Shown one piece after another: positions 24,401 through 33,566 of a stretch of DNA of 64,000 bases; position 1 is the stretch's first letter; each line of letters starts with the position of its first letter. The translations under genes and the position numbers were made by a program. The notes beneath the pieces are model-generated. The model was given only the letters and a program-made list of their open reading frames with translations, ran no database searches and was not told the DNA's origin. This DNA comes from a virus, in the IMG/VR virus record IMGVR_UViG_3300020198_000002, positions 52,602-116,601 of that record; one strand, given 5' to 3'.

Positions 24401-25683
24401 AAATAGCTATTATTGGCAAAGGAACTAGTGCTTTAGTTACTGCAATGATTGTTCTTCGTAGAGGACACCTTGTGGAAATGTTTTACGATCCTAATCGAGA
24501 ACATTTACGAGTTGGTGAATCTACAACTCCACACATTTCCTGTCTCATTAGAGATGTTCTTGGATTGTGCATCGGAAATCTAATCGATGATAAGATTGCT
24601 TCATACAAGAACGGAGTCCATTTTATTGACTGGGGTAAAGGTGGCGAATTTACTCACCCTTTTAATAGTAATCATACCGCATTCCATTTGGATAGTGGTA
24701 GATTTAATCCATATATTCTTGATCTTCTTCAAAAGAAGAGGGGTGTCAAACTACATGCAGAAGAGTATACTGGATACATTGAACTACCAAATGATAGAAT
24801 TAGTATCAATGAAAAGGAATTTGATTTTGTAATCAACTGTAGTGGTTGGCAAGATGATAGCGAGTATTCCGAACCATTGCTGGAAACAGTGAATTCTGCA
24901 TTACTGTTTACTATTCCAGAGATGAATCAATATCACCATACAATTCACCTCGCTCATCCACACGGTTGGCAATTCCAACTCCCATTCCCAGAACTGAATG
25001 GTGGTGAAAGTCACTGTGGATTTATGTATAATAGTAAGTTCACGACTTTAGAGGAAGCAAAAGCAAGAGTTAAAGAACAACACGGTGATGTTGTTACTAA
25101 AGAAATTTCTTGGAAACCTAGGTATGCTAGGAGAATGATCAAAAATAATTTTGAAGCATTCAACGGTAATCGATTGTTCTTCCTGGAACCTCTTCAAGCT
25201 CTGTCTCTTGATTATTACAAACTCCTTACAGAATCAATTGTTGATTTTCTAGAACAGAGATCCTATCCAAAGTTTTGCGAAATTAATAAGTATTATCGCA
25301 AAGAGATGATAGACTACCAGTATGCACTGGCTCTTCATTACCAATTTGGATCAATTTACGACACTCCTTTCTGGAATCACGTAACGACTCAAGCAAAAAA
25401 TAATCTGAAGTATCACCCAGTTGCGTGTGATGATGGTCTGTTCTATGAGTACATGATGTGTGATACAATAACTTCTGATGATCTAAGGACGCCATATCAG
25501 TGGAAAGAACAAGTCAGACCTGAACATTTTACTGCTCAAGGTAGACCTAATATTGGTAATACTGTAACGGCACATTTACAGATTGGTGGATTTAATTATT
25601 TTGATACCAAGACTCTCTACTGTGGATTTAATCAGATTAGATTTTTAGACTTTGATGAAAAGTATGATGGTTTGCCTAGATGA
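24397..25683 (+). CDS. Flavin-dependent (tryptophan-type) halogenase
   Basis: A complete 428-residue halogenase-family flavoprotein. IAIIGKGTSALVTA (loop at residues 7-12) is the FAD-binding GxGxxA motif; VGESTTPHI matches the family's GEATIP segment; SYKNGVHFIDW aligns to the tryptophan halogenase active-site lysine, placing it at K71. The WxWxIP motif is altered to GWQFQLP (190-196), and the FxxPxxSxG element reads FLEPLQALS (262-270), so this is a divergent subgroup. A cyanophage halogenase (VirX1 of Syn10) has been shown to be active, so activity is possible. It is inserted between gp55 and gp47, overlapping both by 4 nt. Confidence 0.85.
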   Translation: MKIAIIGKGTSALVTAMIVLRRGHLVEMFYDPNREHLRVGESTTPHISCLIRDVLGLCIGNLIDDKIASYKNGVHFIDWGKGGEFTHPFNSNHTAFHLDSGRFNPYILDLLQKKRGVKLHAEEYTGYIELPNDRISINEKEFDFVINCSGWQDDSEYSEPLLETVNSALLFTIPEMNQYHHTIHLAHPHGWQFQLPFPELNGGESHCGFMYNSKFTTLEEAKARVKEQHGDVVTKEISWKPRYARRMIKNNFEAFNGNRLFFLEPLQALSLDYYKLLTESIVDFLEQRSYPKFCEINKYYRKEMIDYQYALALHYQFGSIYDTPFWNHVTTQAKNNLKYHPVACDDGLFYEYMMCDTITSDDLRTPYQWKEQVRPEHFTAQGRPNIGNTVTAHLQIGGFNYFDTKTLYCGFNQIRFLDFDEKYDGLPR

Positions 25684-26723
25684 AAATAGCAATTATTACT
25701 GATACTCATTACGGTGGTCGTAGATGCAGTAAAACTTTTCATGATTATTTTCAGAAATTTTATGAAAATATATTTTTCCCCTTTTTAGAAGAAAATAAAA
25801 TTTCCGTTTGCATTCACATGGGAGATGCCTTTGATAATCGTAAAAGTATTGACTTTTGGGCTTTGAACTGGGCGAAGAAAAATGTTTATGACAAGTTTAA
25901 AGAACTTGGTATTCAGGTTTATCAATTGGTTGGTAATCATGACTGTTATTATAAAAACACAAATGAAGTAAACTCTATTACTTCTTTATTGGATTATTAT
26001 AATAATATTGTTCCAATCTCATCTCCTGGTGAATATAATATCAACGGATTCAAAGCATTTATGGTTCCTTGGATTTGTGCTGAAAATTTAGAAGAAACAA
26101 AAACAAAAATTTTAAAAACAAAAACAAAGATATCTTTTGGTCACTTAGAACTGAATGGATTCAATACTTATCCTGGACATGTTCAACAACATGGTATGGA
26201 TAAATCTATATTTCAAAAATTCAAATATGTATTTTCGGGACATTATCATACTAAGAGTAATGATGGCCATATTTTTTATTTGGGAAATCCATATCAACTG
26301 TATTGGAATGATGTAAATGATAAGAGAGGGTTCCATATCTTTGATACTAATACATATGAATTAGAGTTTATCGAAAATCCATACACAATCTTTGAAAAAA
26401 TTTATTATGAAGATACCAATCCAAGTTTGTTTAATGTTGAACCTTATGTAGATAAAATTATAAAAGTTATTATTCGCACAAAAACAAATCAAGTTCTGTT
26501 TGAAAAATTTATTGATAAAATTATCAAAGCTGGAATTATTGATTTGAAGATTGTTGAGAACGTTCAAATCTATGATGAAGATGTTGATTTTGATACGGAA
26601 AAAATAGAGGACACTATTACTCTCTTGGATAAATATGTTGATGACTCCGATTTTTCTTTAGACAAGGAACGAGTTAAACAACTTCTGAAAGAAGTTTACA
26701 TAGAAGCCTGCGAATTAGAGTAG
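25680..26723 (+). CDS. gp47: gp47 recombination endonuclease subunit (Mre11/SbcD type)
   Basis: A 347-residue metallophosphoesterase (T4 gp47 339). Metal motifs are visible in order: TDTHYGG, MGDAFDNR, VGNHDCYYKN and, further on, FSGHYHTKS. With gp46 it resects double-strand ends for recombination-dependent replication and degrades host DNA. It starts within the halogenase stop (ATGA). In most T4-like cyanophages gp47 follows gp55 directly, so the interruption by the halogenase is an insertion event here. Confidence 0.94.
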   Translation: MKIAIITDTHYGGRRCSKTFHDYFQKFYENIFFPFLEENKISVCIHMGDAFDNRKSIDFWALNWAKKNVYDKFKELGIQVYQLVGNHDCYYKNTNEVNSITSLLDYYNNIVPISSPGEYNINGFKAFMVPWICAENLEETKTKILKTKTKISFGHLELNGFNTYPGHVQQHGMDKSIFQKFKYVFSGHYHTKSNDGHIFYLGNPYQLYWNDVNDKRGFHIFDTNTYELEFIENPYTIFEKIYYEDTNPSLFNVEPYVDKIIKVIIRTKTNQVLFEKFIDKIIKAGIIDLKIVENVQIYDEDVDFDTEKIEDTITLLDKYVDDSDFSLDKERVKQLLKEVYIEACELE

Positions 26724-26724
26724 A

Positions 26725-26988
26725 ATGTACATTTTATCTCTTATTGGACAAGAAGGAGAGGGTGCTTATGCTGTTGAGGATGAAGATGGCGAAAAAGCCC
26801 TTTACATATTTGAAGAGGAAGATGATGCAGAAAGATTCGTCGGACTATTAGAAGCGGATGATTATCCAGAATTGACAGTTGTGGAAATAGATCCAGAAGT
26901 TGCAATAAAGACATGTGAAGTGTATAATTATAGATACGTAGTAATATCTCCAGATGATTTTGTAATCCCACCATATGATTCTATTTAA
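26725..26988 (+). CDS. DUF3110 protein
   Basis: An 87-residue acidic protein with the YILSLIGQEGEGAYAVEDEDGEKALYIFEEEDDAERFVGLLE pattern (shown in outline) of DUF3110, a small domain of cyanobacteria and plastids. Function unknown. It sits between the two subunits of the gp46/47 nuclease, 1 nt after gp47 and overlapping gp46 by 14 nt, so it is produced together with them. Presence of this cyanobacterium-typical domain supports a cyanobacterial host. Confidence 0.75.
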   Translation: MYILSLIGQEGEGAYAVEDEDGEKALYIFEEEDDAERFVGLLEADDYPELTVVEIDPEVAIKTCEVYNYRYVVISPDDFVIPPYDSI

Positions 26989-28696
26989 AAAAATTAGATG
27001 GCGTAACTTTTTATCAACAGGAAACAAGTTCACCGAAATTGAATTAACCAAAGCAAATACGAATCTTATTGTTGGAACAAACGGTGCAGGCAAGAGTACG
27101 ATTCTTGATGCACTTACTTTTGTTTTGTACAACAAACCTTTTCGTAAAATTAATAAACCACAATTAATCAATAGTGTAAATGATAAAGATTGTGTGGTTG
27201 AAATTGAATTCTCGATTGGTGTTCGGGAATATAAAGTTGTACGCGGAATTAAACCAAATATTTTTGAGATATGGATAGATAATCAACTACAGAATCAAGA
27301 TGCTGCAAATTCTGATCAACAAAAATACTTAGAAGAAAATATCTTAAGGTTAAATTATAAGTCTTTCACTCAGACGGTAATTTTGGGATCAGCTACTTTT
27401 GTGCCATTTATGCAACTTTCTGCTTCCAATAGAAGAGATATTGTTGAGGATCTCCTGGACATCAAAATCTTTTCTAGCATGAATTCCATTATAAAAGAAA
27501 AGATTAGATCTGCAAATGATGTAGTCAGAGAGTCTTCGATCAAAAAAGATTTGGTTGAAGATAAAATTGAGATGCAAAAAAATTTTATTGCTGATTTGGA
27601 TAAACGCGGTAAAAACAGAATCCAAGATAAGAAGAAAAAAATTAAAGAGCTTGAAGACTCTATAGAAGTTTTTTTTGATATGAATAATGGGTCTAATTTT
27701 ATTTTAGAATCCAAACATGAAAAACTAAAAGAGCTTTCAAAGTCCAATAAAAATCTAGAAAAACTTAAATCTATCAAATTAAAACTGAATCATAAAATAC
27801 AACAGTTATCTGAAGATCATAAATTTTTCGGTAGTAATACGGTTTGTCCCACCTGCACTCAAGAAATTGAAAATGATTTTAGGTTAAATAAAGTTGGAGA
27901 GATTGAAAGTAAAGCTTATGAGCTTAAACAAGCATATGATGAACTTCATGTAAGTATACTTGAAGAGGAAAAACGAGATAATGAATTCATTGAAATCTCC
28001 AAAGAAGTTTCTAGAATCAACAATGACATTTCTACCACAAATACAAAAATTTCTGAATATCAAAGACAACTACGAGAACTCGAACAAGAAATTCAAGAAA
28101 TTGTCGAACAAATTGCAAACAGAAATTCTGAAAGAAACGCTCTTAACGATTTAGAAAATGAACTAGAAAAAATTTTAATTCAAAAATCAAATACTACAGA
28201 ACAGATTGCGTATCTAGAATTCTCTCATTCTCTTATGAGGGATGGTGGGGTAAAATCTAAAATAATCAAAAGATACCTACCAATAATGAATCAGCAGATT
28301 AATAAGTATCTGCAAAAAATGGAATTTTATATTAACTTTACTTTAGATGATGAATTTAAAGAAAGCATAAAGTCTCCCATTCATGAAGATTTTACTTATG
28401 ACTCTTTTAGTGAAGGCGAAAAAATGAGAATCGATCTGGCTCTTCTCTTCACCTGGAGAGATATTGCTAAGATGAGAAACTCTGCATCTACTAATTTACT
28501 AATTCTTGATGAAATTTTCGATTCATCCTTAGATGGAGCGGGTACAGATTTCTTCACTAATATTATTAGATATATGATTCAAGATACAAATGTTTTTATT
28601 ATTTCGCATAAAACTGAAGAATTGACTGATAAGTTTGAAAATCTAATAACCTTTGCCAAAGTGAGTGGATTCAGTAAATTGGTGGGGACACTTTAA
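26975..28696 (+). CDS. gp46: gp46 recombination endonuclease subunit (Rad50/SbcC type)
   Basis: A 573-residue ABC-type ATPase (T4 gp46 560). Walker A GTNGAGKST lies at about 35-43, a long coiled coil is interrupted by a zinc-hook CPTC (about 290-293), then the signature FSEGEKMR (about 478) and Walker B LLILDEIFD (about 508) follow. It pairs with gp47. The ATG at 26975 overlaps the DUF3110 gene. A clear terminator follows 11 nt after the stop. Confidence 0.95.
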   Translation: MILFKKIRWRNFLSTGNKFTEIELTKANTNLIVGTNGAGKSTILDALTFVLYNKPFRKINKPQLINSVNDKDCVVEIEFSIGVREYKVVRGIKPNIFEIWIDNQLQNQDAANSDQQKYLEENILRLNYKSFTQTVILGSATFVPFMQLSASNRRDIVEDLLDIKIFSSMNSIIKEKIRSANDVVRESSIKKDLVEDKIEMQKNFIADLDKRGKNRIQDKKKKIKELEDSIEVFFDMNNGSNFILESKHEKLKELSKSNKNLEKLKSIKLKLNHKIQQLSEDHKFFGSNTVCPTCTQEIENDFRLNKVGEIESKAYELKQAYDELHVSILEEEKRDNEFIEISKEVSRINNDISTTNTKISEYQRQLRELEQEIQEIVEQIANRNSERNALNDLENELEKILIQKSNTTEQIAYLEFSHSLMRDGGVKSKIIKRYLPIMNQQINKYLQKMEFYINFTLDDEFKESIKSPIHEDFTYDSFSEGEKMRIDLALLFTWRDIAKMRNSASTNLLILDEIFDSSLDGAGTDFFTNIIRYMIQDTNVFIISHKTEELTDKFENLITFAKVSGFSKLVGTL

Positions 28697-28707
28697 CAAG
28701 TAGCACA

Positions 28708-28734
28708 TTCCCCCTTTCCAGGGGGAAATTTTTT
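28708..28734 (+). terminator. Rho-independent terminator after gp46
   Basis: Stem TTCCCCC/GGGGGAA with a six-base loop, followed by ATTTTTT. Ends the uvsY-gp46 operon. Confidence 0.9.
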
Positions 28735-28743
28735 CTGTATACT
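28715..28743 (+). promoter_or_regulatory. Possible sigma70 promoter for the vWA gene
   Basis: TTTCCA and TATACT are separated by 17 bp, and start would be near 28750. The -35 lies inside the terminator loop, so the assignment is tentative, but the downstream operon needs a promoter after the terminator. Confidence 0.42.
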
Positions 28744-28766
28744 TAGTTCAAGTAAAACAGTTTTCC

Positions 28767-30950
28767 ATGTCAGTCAACTACGAAGTCAAAGGCCAACTTG
28801 CTAAACTCCTCGCCACCGAAGATCTTATTGTCGAAAATAGGCAGGTGTCTACGGCTTCTTTTGATGTTCACCGTCGTGTTCTAACTCTCCCTCTTTGGGA
28901 AAAAGCTAGTGGGACTGTATATGATCTTTTGGTTGGACACGAAGTGGGACATGCTCTTTATACTCCAGACAGGATTTGGATTGAAGAATATCCAGATGTA
29001 CCCCCCTCCTTCGTAAACGTTATTGAGGATGTTCGAGTTGAACGTTTAATAAAAGCCAAGTTTCCTGGTTTGGCCAAAACTTTTTATTCTGGTTATTTGG
29101 AACTTTCTAATGAAGATTTTTTTGGAATCGAGTCAGAGGATATTTCTACATATTCTTTGATTGATCGTATCAATCTTCAGAGTAAAATTGGTAATTTCAT
29201 CAAGGTTCCTTTTTCAGATGAAGAAAAAATTTATCTTAAAAGGTCCCTAAAAGTTCAAAGCTTTGATGAGGTCCTTGTGCTAGCTAATGATATTGTTAAA
29301 TTCATAAATCAAAGCAAAGAAGAAATCGACCTCAAATCTCTGCCAGACCCCTCTGGCTCGTCTTCTGAGGCGTTCAATGCTCCTGGTGGTGGATTAGATG
29401 TAGATTCTTCTTTTGGAGATGATTTCGAGGAATCTAGTGACTCAACAGAAGAAGGAGAATCTGTCGATAGTAACACAGAATCCAAACCTCAAAATTTTTC
29501 TGGGGGGACGACTAACAATAATATGGAATCTTTAACAGATAAAATTCTCAAGGAAAATCTGGAAGAGTTGTGTAACAAACTTGAAATGGGAGAACATGTT
29601 TATGTTGAATTCCCCGATGTAGATATGGATACGGTTGTAATTAAAAATGAAAAAGTTCACAAGTTTCTCCAAAACTTTTACGATGAAACTGAAGAAAGAT
29701 TATACTGCCCTACCGTTCCAAATATTTTTGAGGAACCAGATCAGGAGTATTCTAAGTTTAGACTTTCCGCACAAAAGGAAGTCAATTATTTGGTGAAAGA
29801 GTTTGAATGTCATAAGGCAGCTGATTCTTATTCTCGTTCTTCACTTTCTAGGACTGGAGTTTTAGATATGAATTCTCTTCATACCTACAAATGGAATGAA
29901 GATATTTTCAAAAAAATCACTACTGTTGCTGATGGCCAGAACCATGGTCTGGTGTTTGTCTTGGACTGGTCTGGGTCAATGTCGGAAGTTCTTGGAGATA
30001 CTTACAGACAACTTCTTAATCTTATGTGGTTCTGTAGGAAATGCTCTATTCCTTTTGTAGTCTATGCATTTACTACTGAGTGGGCTAAAGTTTCTTACGA
30101 GTTTGATGAGAAAACTGGTAAAAGGTATCCTAAATATCCACCTCAACATCATAAAAAGGAAACTGGGAATATTCTAATTCCCGAAGAGTTTTCTTTGTTG
30201 GAACTTTTTGACAGCAAAGTTAGATCCTCCGTATTTGAAAATCAAGTTCGTAATATTTGGAGGTTGGTTTATTCTTTGGATAGTCATCGATATTATTGTC
30301 GATATCAGTACCCGCTTCAACTTTCTTTGTCGGGCACTCCTCTGAATGAAGCTTTGATTTGTATGACGAAAGCCATTCCAAAATTCAAAAAAGAACATAA
30401 CTTACAGAAAGTTCAATGTATTGTATTGACTGATGGGGAAGCGCCTCCGATTCGATATCTCACTGAGCATCCAATTAAAAACGCAGAAACTGGTGAGACT
30501 GAGTGGAATATCAGAATTCGGAGTTTAACTTCTCTTGGAAAGTTTTATATTAGGGATCGTAAATCTGGGATCACTAAGTTAGTTCCTTTCGGCACGAAAG
30601 ATCTTACTAAAGCCATTCTTGAGTGTCTTCAACATAGATTCTTGGATGTCAATTTTATTGGCATTCGCATTCTCCTTTCTCGTGAGGCTTCTTCTTTTAT
30701 TCGTGGTTATGATCAACATAATTTTGAAAAAAATATAGAATTTTGGAGAAAAAATAAAACTATTGTCCTCAAAAATACTGGATACAATGCTTACTTTGGA
30801 TTATCTTCTTCTGCACTGAATGTTGATTCTGAGTTTGAAGTTTCTGAGGATGCTTCTAAATCTCAGATTCGCTCAGCGTTTAAGAAGTCTTTGGGTGCTA
30901 AAAAAACAAATAAAAAAATTCTTAATGAGTTTGTTAAACTTATTGCCTGA
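28767..30950 (+). CDS. vWA-domain protein with HExxH metallopeptidase-like motif (CobT-like partner of CobS)
   Basis: A 727-residue protein. An HEVGH motif (58-62) in an LLVGHEVGHALYTP helix looks like a zincin active site, and ED-VRVERLIK follows 30 residues later. A Ser/Glu/Gly-rich linker covers about 195-255. The C-terminal part is a von Willebrand A domain with MIDAS DWSGSMS (from residue 400), a threonine in SGTPLNEA and TDGEAPP. The next gene is a CobS-type AAA+ ATPase. MoxR-like ATPase plus vWA protein pairs work as chaperone or metal-insertion machines; the cobaltochelatase CobS-CobT is one such pair. The peptidase motif is not part of classical CobT. Start follows the terminator of gp46. 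Confidence 0.72.
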   Translation: MSVNYEVKGQLAKLLATEDLIVENRQVSTASFDVHRRVLTLPLWEKASGTVYDLLVGHEVGHALYTPDRIWIEEYPDVPPSFVNVIEDVRVERLIKAKFPGLAKTFYSGYLELSNEDFFGIESEDISTYSLIDRINLQSKIGNFIKVPFSDEEKIYLKRSLKVQSFDEVLVLANDIVKFINQSKEEIDLKSLPDPSGSSSEAFNAPGGGLDVDSSFGDDFEESSDSTEEGESVDSNTESKPQNFSGGTTNNNMESLTDKILKENLEELCNKLEMGEHVYVEFPDVDMDTVVIKNEKVHKFLQNFYDETEERLYCPTVPNIFEEPDQEYSKFRLSAQKEVNYLVKEFECHKAADSYSRSSLSRTGVLDMNSLHTYKWNEDIFKKITTVADGQNHGLVFVLDWSGSMSEVLGDTYRQLLNLMWFCRKCSIPFVVYAFTTEWAKVSYEFDEKTGKRYPKYPPQHHKKETGNILIPEEFSLLELFDSKVRSSVFENQVRNIWRLVYSLDSHRYYCRYQYPLQLSLSGTPLNEALICMTKAIPKFKKEHNLQKVQCIVLTDGEAPPIRYLTEHPIKNAETGETEWNIRIRSLTSLGKFYIRDRKSGITKLVPFGTKDLTKAILECLQHRFLDVNFIGIRILLSREASSFIRGYDQHNFEKNIEFWRKNKTIVLKNTGYNAYFGLSSSALNVDSEFEVSEDASKSQIRSAFKKSLGAKKTNKKILNEFVKLIA

Positions 30951-31031
30951 CCAGTTTTGAAACTGTCATATGCACCACAGACAAACCACATATAGTGGAG
31001 TATCATTACTACATACTTCAAAGGACTTCAA

Positions 31032-32162
31032 ATGACCGCCCGCGTGAACTCTATTAATTTGATTGACTCGATGCGAGATCTTTACGGCGATATTATCACC
31101 GCCGCTGATGTACGGGCTTATTGCGCTATGAATAGAATTTCTTATCCTACGGTTACCTCTAAACTAGAAAACTATAAAACCAGTCGGGGAAATTGGAATC
31201 TTAATGTCACTAGGGAACGAGTTGAAGAAATTGAACGTACATTTCAATCTCCCTCTGTTGTTCCCCCTATTGAACAAAATCTTATCCCTGAAAAAGATGA
31301 TACCTTCGTCCAGTTTGGTAGTTTTTCTGACATTAAAAAAATTATTCAGTCCTCTCTTTTTTATCCTACGTTCATTACGGGTCTTTCGGGTAACGGTAAA
31401 ACGTTCTCTGTGGAGCAAGCGTGTGCTCAACTCAAGCGTGAACTTATTCGTGTAAACATTACTATTGAAACTGATGAAGATGACCTTATTGGCGGTTTCC
31501 GCCTTGTTGATGGTGCCACTGTTTGGCACAATGGTCCAGTTATTGAAGCCCTCGAACGAGGAGCGATCTTGCTACTTGACGAGGTTGACCTCGCCTCCAA
31601 CAAAATCCTTTGTCTACAATCCGTGCTAGAAGGTAAAGGTGTTTTCCTCAAAAAAACTGGTCGCTATGTAAAACCCACTGCTGGTTTCAACGTGATTGCT
31701 ACTGCTAACACCAAAGGTAAGGGCAGCGATGACGGTCGTTTCATCGGCACCAATGTACTTAACGAAGCGTTTCTAGAACGTTTCTGTGTAACATTTGAAC
31801 AGGATTATCCTACTTCTAAAACTGAAGTTAAGATTCTAGATTCTGTTTCTCGGAAACTGAATTGTTATGATGCTATCTTTAACCAACGACTATGTGATTG
31901 GGCAGACATCATCCGCAAGACCTTCTATGATGGTGGTATTGAGGAAGTAATTTCTACCCGTCGATTGGTTCATATTATTCGTGCATATGCAATCTGGAAT
32001 AATAAAGCGAAAGCAATCGAAGTGTGTACAAATCGTTTTGATTCTGAAACAAAACAAGCATTTCTTGATTTGTATGATAAAGTAGACGCAGACGTGGAAT
32101 TTTCCAAGGACACGATTGCAACGTCACTATCAGACGAAAATGAATCACAACAAACCTTTTGA
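31032..32162 (+). CDS. cobS: CobS-type AAA+ ATPase (MoxR family)
   Basis: A 376-residue MoxR-type AAA+ ATPase. Walker A GLSGNGKT is at about 117-124, Walker B LLLDEVDLAS about 181-190, and the sensor region VIATANTKGKGSDDGRF is characteristic of CobS. The N-terminal 100 residues are a small DNA-binding-like or adaptor region (YPTVTSKLENYKTSRGNWNL). Many marine T4-like cyanophages carry cobS. Whether it acts in cobalamin synthesis or with the upstream vWA protein in remodelling is open, since the third chelatase subunit CobN is not seen here. Confidence 0.85.
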   Translation: MTARVNSINLIDSMRDLYGDIITAADVRAYCAMNRISYPTVTSKLENYKTSRGNWNLNVTRERVEEIERTFQSPSVVPPIEQNLIPEKDDTFVQFGSFSDIKKIIQSSLFYPTFITGLSGNGKTFSVEQACAQLKRELIRVNITIETDEDDLIGGFRLVDGATVWHNGPVIEALERGAILLLDEVDLASNKILCLQSVLEGKGVFLKKTGRYVKPTAGFNVIATANTKGKGSDDGRFIGTNVLNEAFLERFCVTFEQDYPTSKTEVKILDSVSRKLNCYDAIFNQRLCDWADIIRKTFYDGGIEEVISTRRLVHIIRAYAIWNNKAKAIEVCTNRFDSETKQAFLDLYDKVDADVEFSKDTIATSLSDENESQQTF

Positions 32163-32187
32163 CTGTGTAGGAAAAACATGGTAGAAT
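32159..32187 (+). promoter_or_regulatory. Sigma70-type promoter at start of replication operon
   Basis: TTGACT and TAGAAT at exactly 17 bp spacing, with start near 32194, upstream of the gene at 32206 and hence of gp45-gp44. Confidence 0.72.
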
Positions 32188-32205
32188 AAGCCTTTCTGTT
32201 TTTGT

Positions 32206-32877
32206 ATGGTTAATGCTTGGAGCTTACTACATGATGAACTTTATGGAGATGATGAAATGACCGAAGAAAAACATTCAAAACATTATTACGATTATAATCG
32301 TAATGATATTAATAGACCAAACCCTTTTTATAATGCAGATCACCCAAGTCAAGAATTTTGGCGGGAAGATGGCTTTAGTTTGACTGGTAATCCTGCTCCT
32401 AGTTCCGAGGATATTTTTACTCTTGATCTAAGCACTGCTGATCGTAATATTGTCTATGAATCACCAGATAAAGGAAAGACTGTTTATGCTCGTAAACCTG
32501 GACAATCTCCATCTGAGAGAACGTTGATTAAGAGTTCGCCGGATTCTCTGAGAGTGAATAATACAAATACAAATGCAAATGGATTCTGGAAGTATGAAGA
32601 AGACAAGACACTGAAAGATGTGGAACAGTATCTTGCCAGTACTTATCATTCCCACTATACTTCTGAAACTTCTAAAACCCAAACTCTTGATTTGGTTGAA
32701 AGTATTGGAGATGCAGAAGCATTCACTCGTTCAAATGCTATCAAGTATCTTTCCCGTTTTGGTAAAAAGAATGGTAAATCTAAACGAGATATCCTGAAAG
32801 CGATTCATTATTGCATTCTTCTCTATCATTTTGCCGGACTTCATAAAAAAAATTCCGACAGTGACTATCCTTATTGA
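32206..32877 (+). CDS. Conserved phage protein with C-terminal DUF3310-like domain
   Basis: A 223-residue protein. The first 135 residues are polar and probably flexible (HSKHYYDYNRNDINRPNPFY). The C-terminal 70 residues, with YHSHYT, SNAIKYLSRFGKKNGKSKRD and ILKAIHYCILL, match DUF3310, a helical domain frequent in phage nucleotide-metabolism genes. It comes first in the replication operon, just before the clamp gene gp45 (2 nt gap), behind a good promoter. Function unknown. Confidence 0.6.
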   Translation: MVNAWSLLHDELYGDDEMTEEKHSKHYYDYNRNDINRPNPFYNADHPSQEFWREDGFSLTGNPAPSSEDIFTLDLSTADRNIVYESPDKGKTVYARKPGQSPSERTLIKSSPDSLRVNNTNTNANGFWKYEEDKTLKDVEQYLASTYHSHYTSETSKTQTLDLVESIGDAEAFTRSNAIKYLSRFGKKNGKSKRDILKAIHYCILLYHFAGLHKKNSDSDYPY

Positions 32878-32879
32878 TC

Positions 32880-33566
32880 ATGAAACTTAAACCCGCTATG
32901 AAATTGTCTGATCGGACTATCCAACTTCTTCGTAATTTTTCATCTATTAATCAATCTCTTCTGTTTAGGAAGGGGAAACAACTCCGTACAATTTCTGTGA
33001 TGAAAAATATTCTCGCAGAAGCAAATGTAGAAGAAGAATTTACGAGGGATTTTGCAATCTATGATCTTGGTGAATTTCTCAATTGTTTGAGTCTTTTTAA
33101 AGATCCTGAACTTGATTTTTCTAATGATAGTTTTGTTGCTCTTAAAGAAGGAAAAACTAAATCAAAGTATTTCTTTGCAGATCCGAGTGTAATTGTAGTT
33201 CCTCCCGATAAATCTTTAGTGCTTCCTAGTTCAGATATTACTTTCAATCTAAAAAGTAATCAACTTGATACTTTGAAAAAAGCTGCATCTGTTTATCATC
33301 TCGATGATCTTTCTGTAGTCGGAGAAGAAGGACAGATTCAACTGATGGTTCATGATCGCAAGAATGATACTTCTAATGATTATTCTATTGTGGTTGGTGA
33401 AACTACTACTAACTTTGCCCTGCACTTTAAAGTTGAGAATATCAAGATTATCCCTGGATCATATGATGTATCCATTTCACGTAAACTTCTATCTCAATTT
33501 AAATCAACAGAGTATGATCTTACCTACTATATTGCTTTGGAACCTGATCTTACTTGGGAAGAATGA
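32880..33566 (+). CDS. gp45: gp45 sliding clamp
   Basis: A 228-residue clamp, the same length as T4 gp45. FAIYDLGEFLNCLSLFKDPELDF matches the T4 VAIYDLNGFLGILSL region, and TTNFALHFKVENIKIIPGSYDV the T4 FNFIINMANMKMQPGNY region. It tethers gp43 and, in late transcription, activates gp55 polymerase. I chose ATG 32880; a TTG six bases upstream is less likely. The stop overlaps the next ATG (ATGA), and the clamp loader gp44 is one gene further. Confidence 0.93.
   Translation: MKLKPAMKLSDRTIQLLRNFSSINQSLLFRKGKQLRTISVMKNILAEANVEEEFTRDFAIYDLGEFLNCLSLFKDPELDFSNDSFVALKEGKTKSKYFFADPSVIVVPPDKSLVLPSSDITFNLKSNQLDTLKKAASVYHLDDLSVVGEEGQIQLMVHDRKNDTSNDYSIVVGETTTNFALHFKVENIKIIPGSYDVSISRKLLSQFKSTEYDLTYYIALEPDLTWEE

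Noticed and set aside
30951-31020. Inverted repeats (30952-30965 and 30986-30998) and a CAGACA/TATCAT pair before cobS
   Set aside because: The first repeat has a two-base loop and no T run; the -35/-10 match is weak. Not enough to call a promoter or terminator.
31032-32162. cobS as proof of cobalamin biosynthesis by the phage
   Set aside because: No CobN or other pathway genes were seen, and the adjacent vWA protein is unlike classical CobT, so the pathway claim is not supported.
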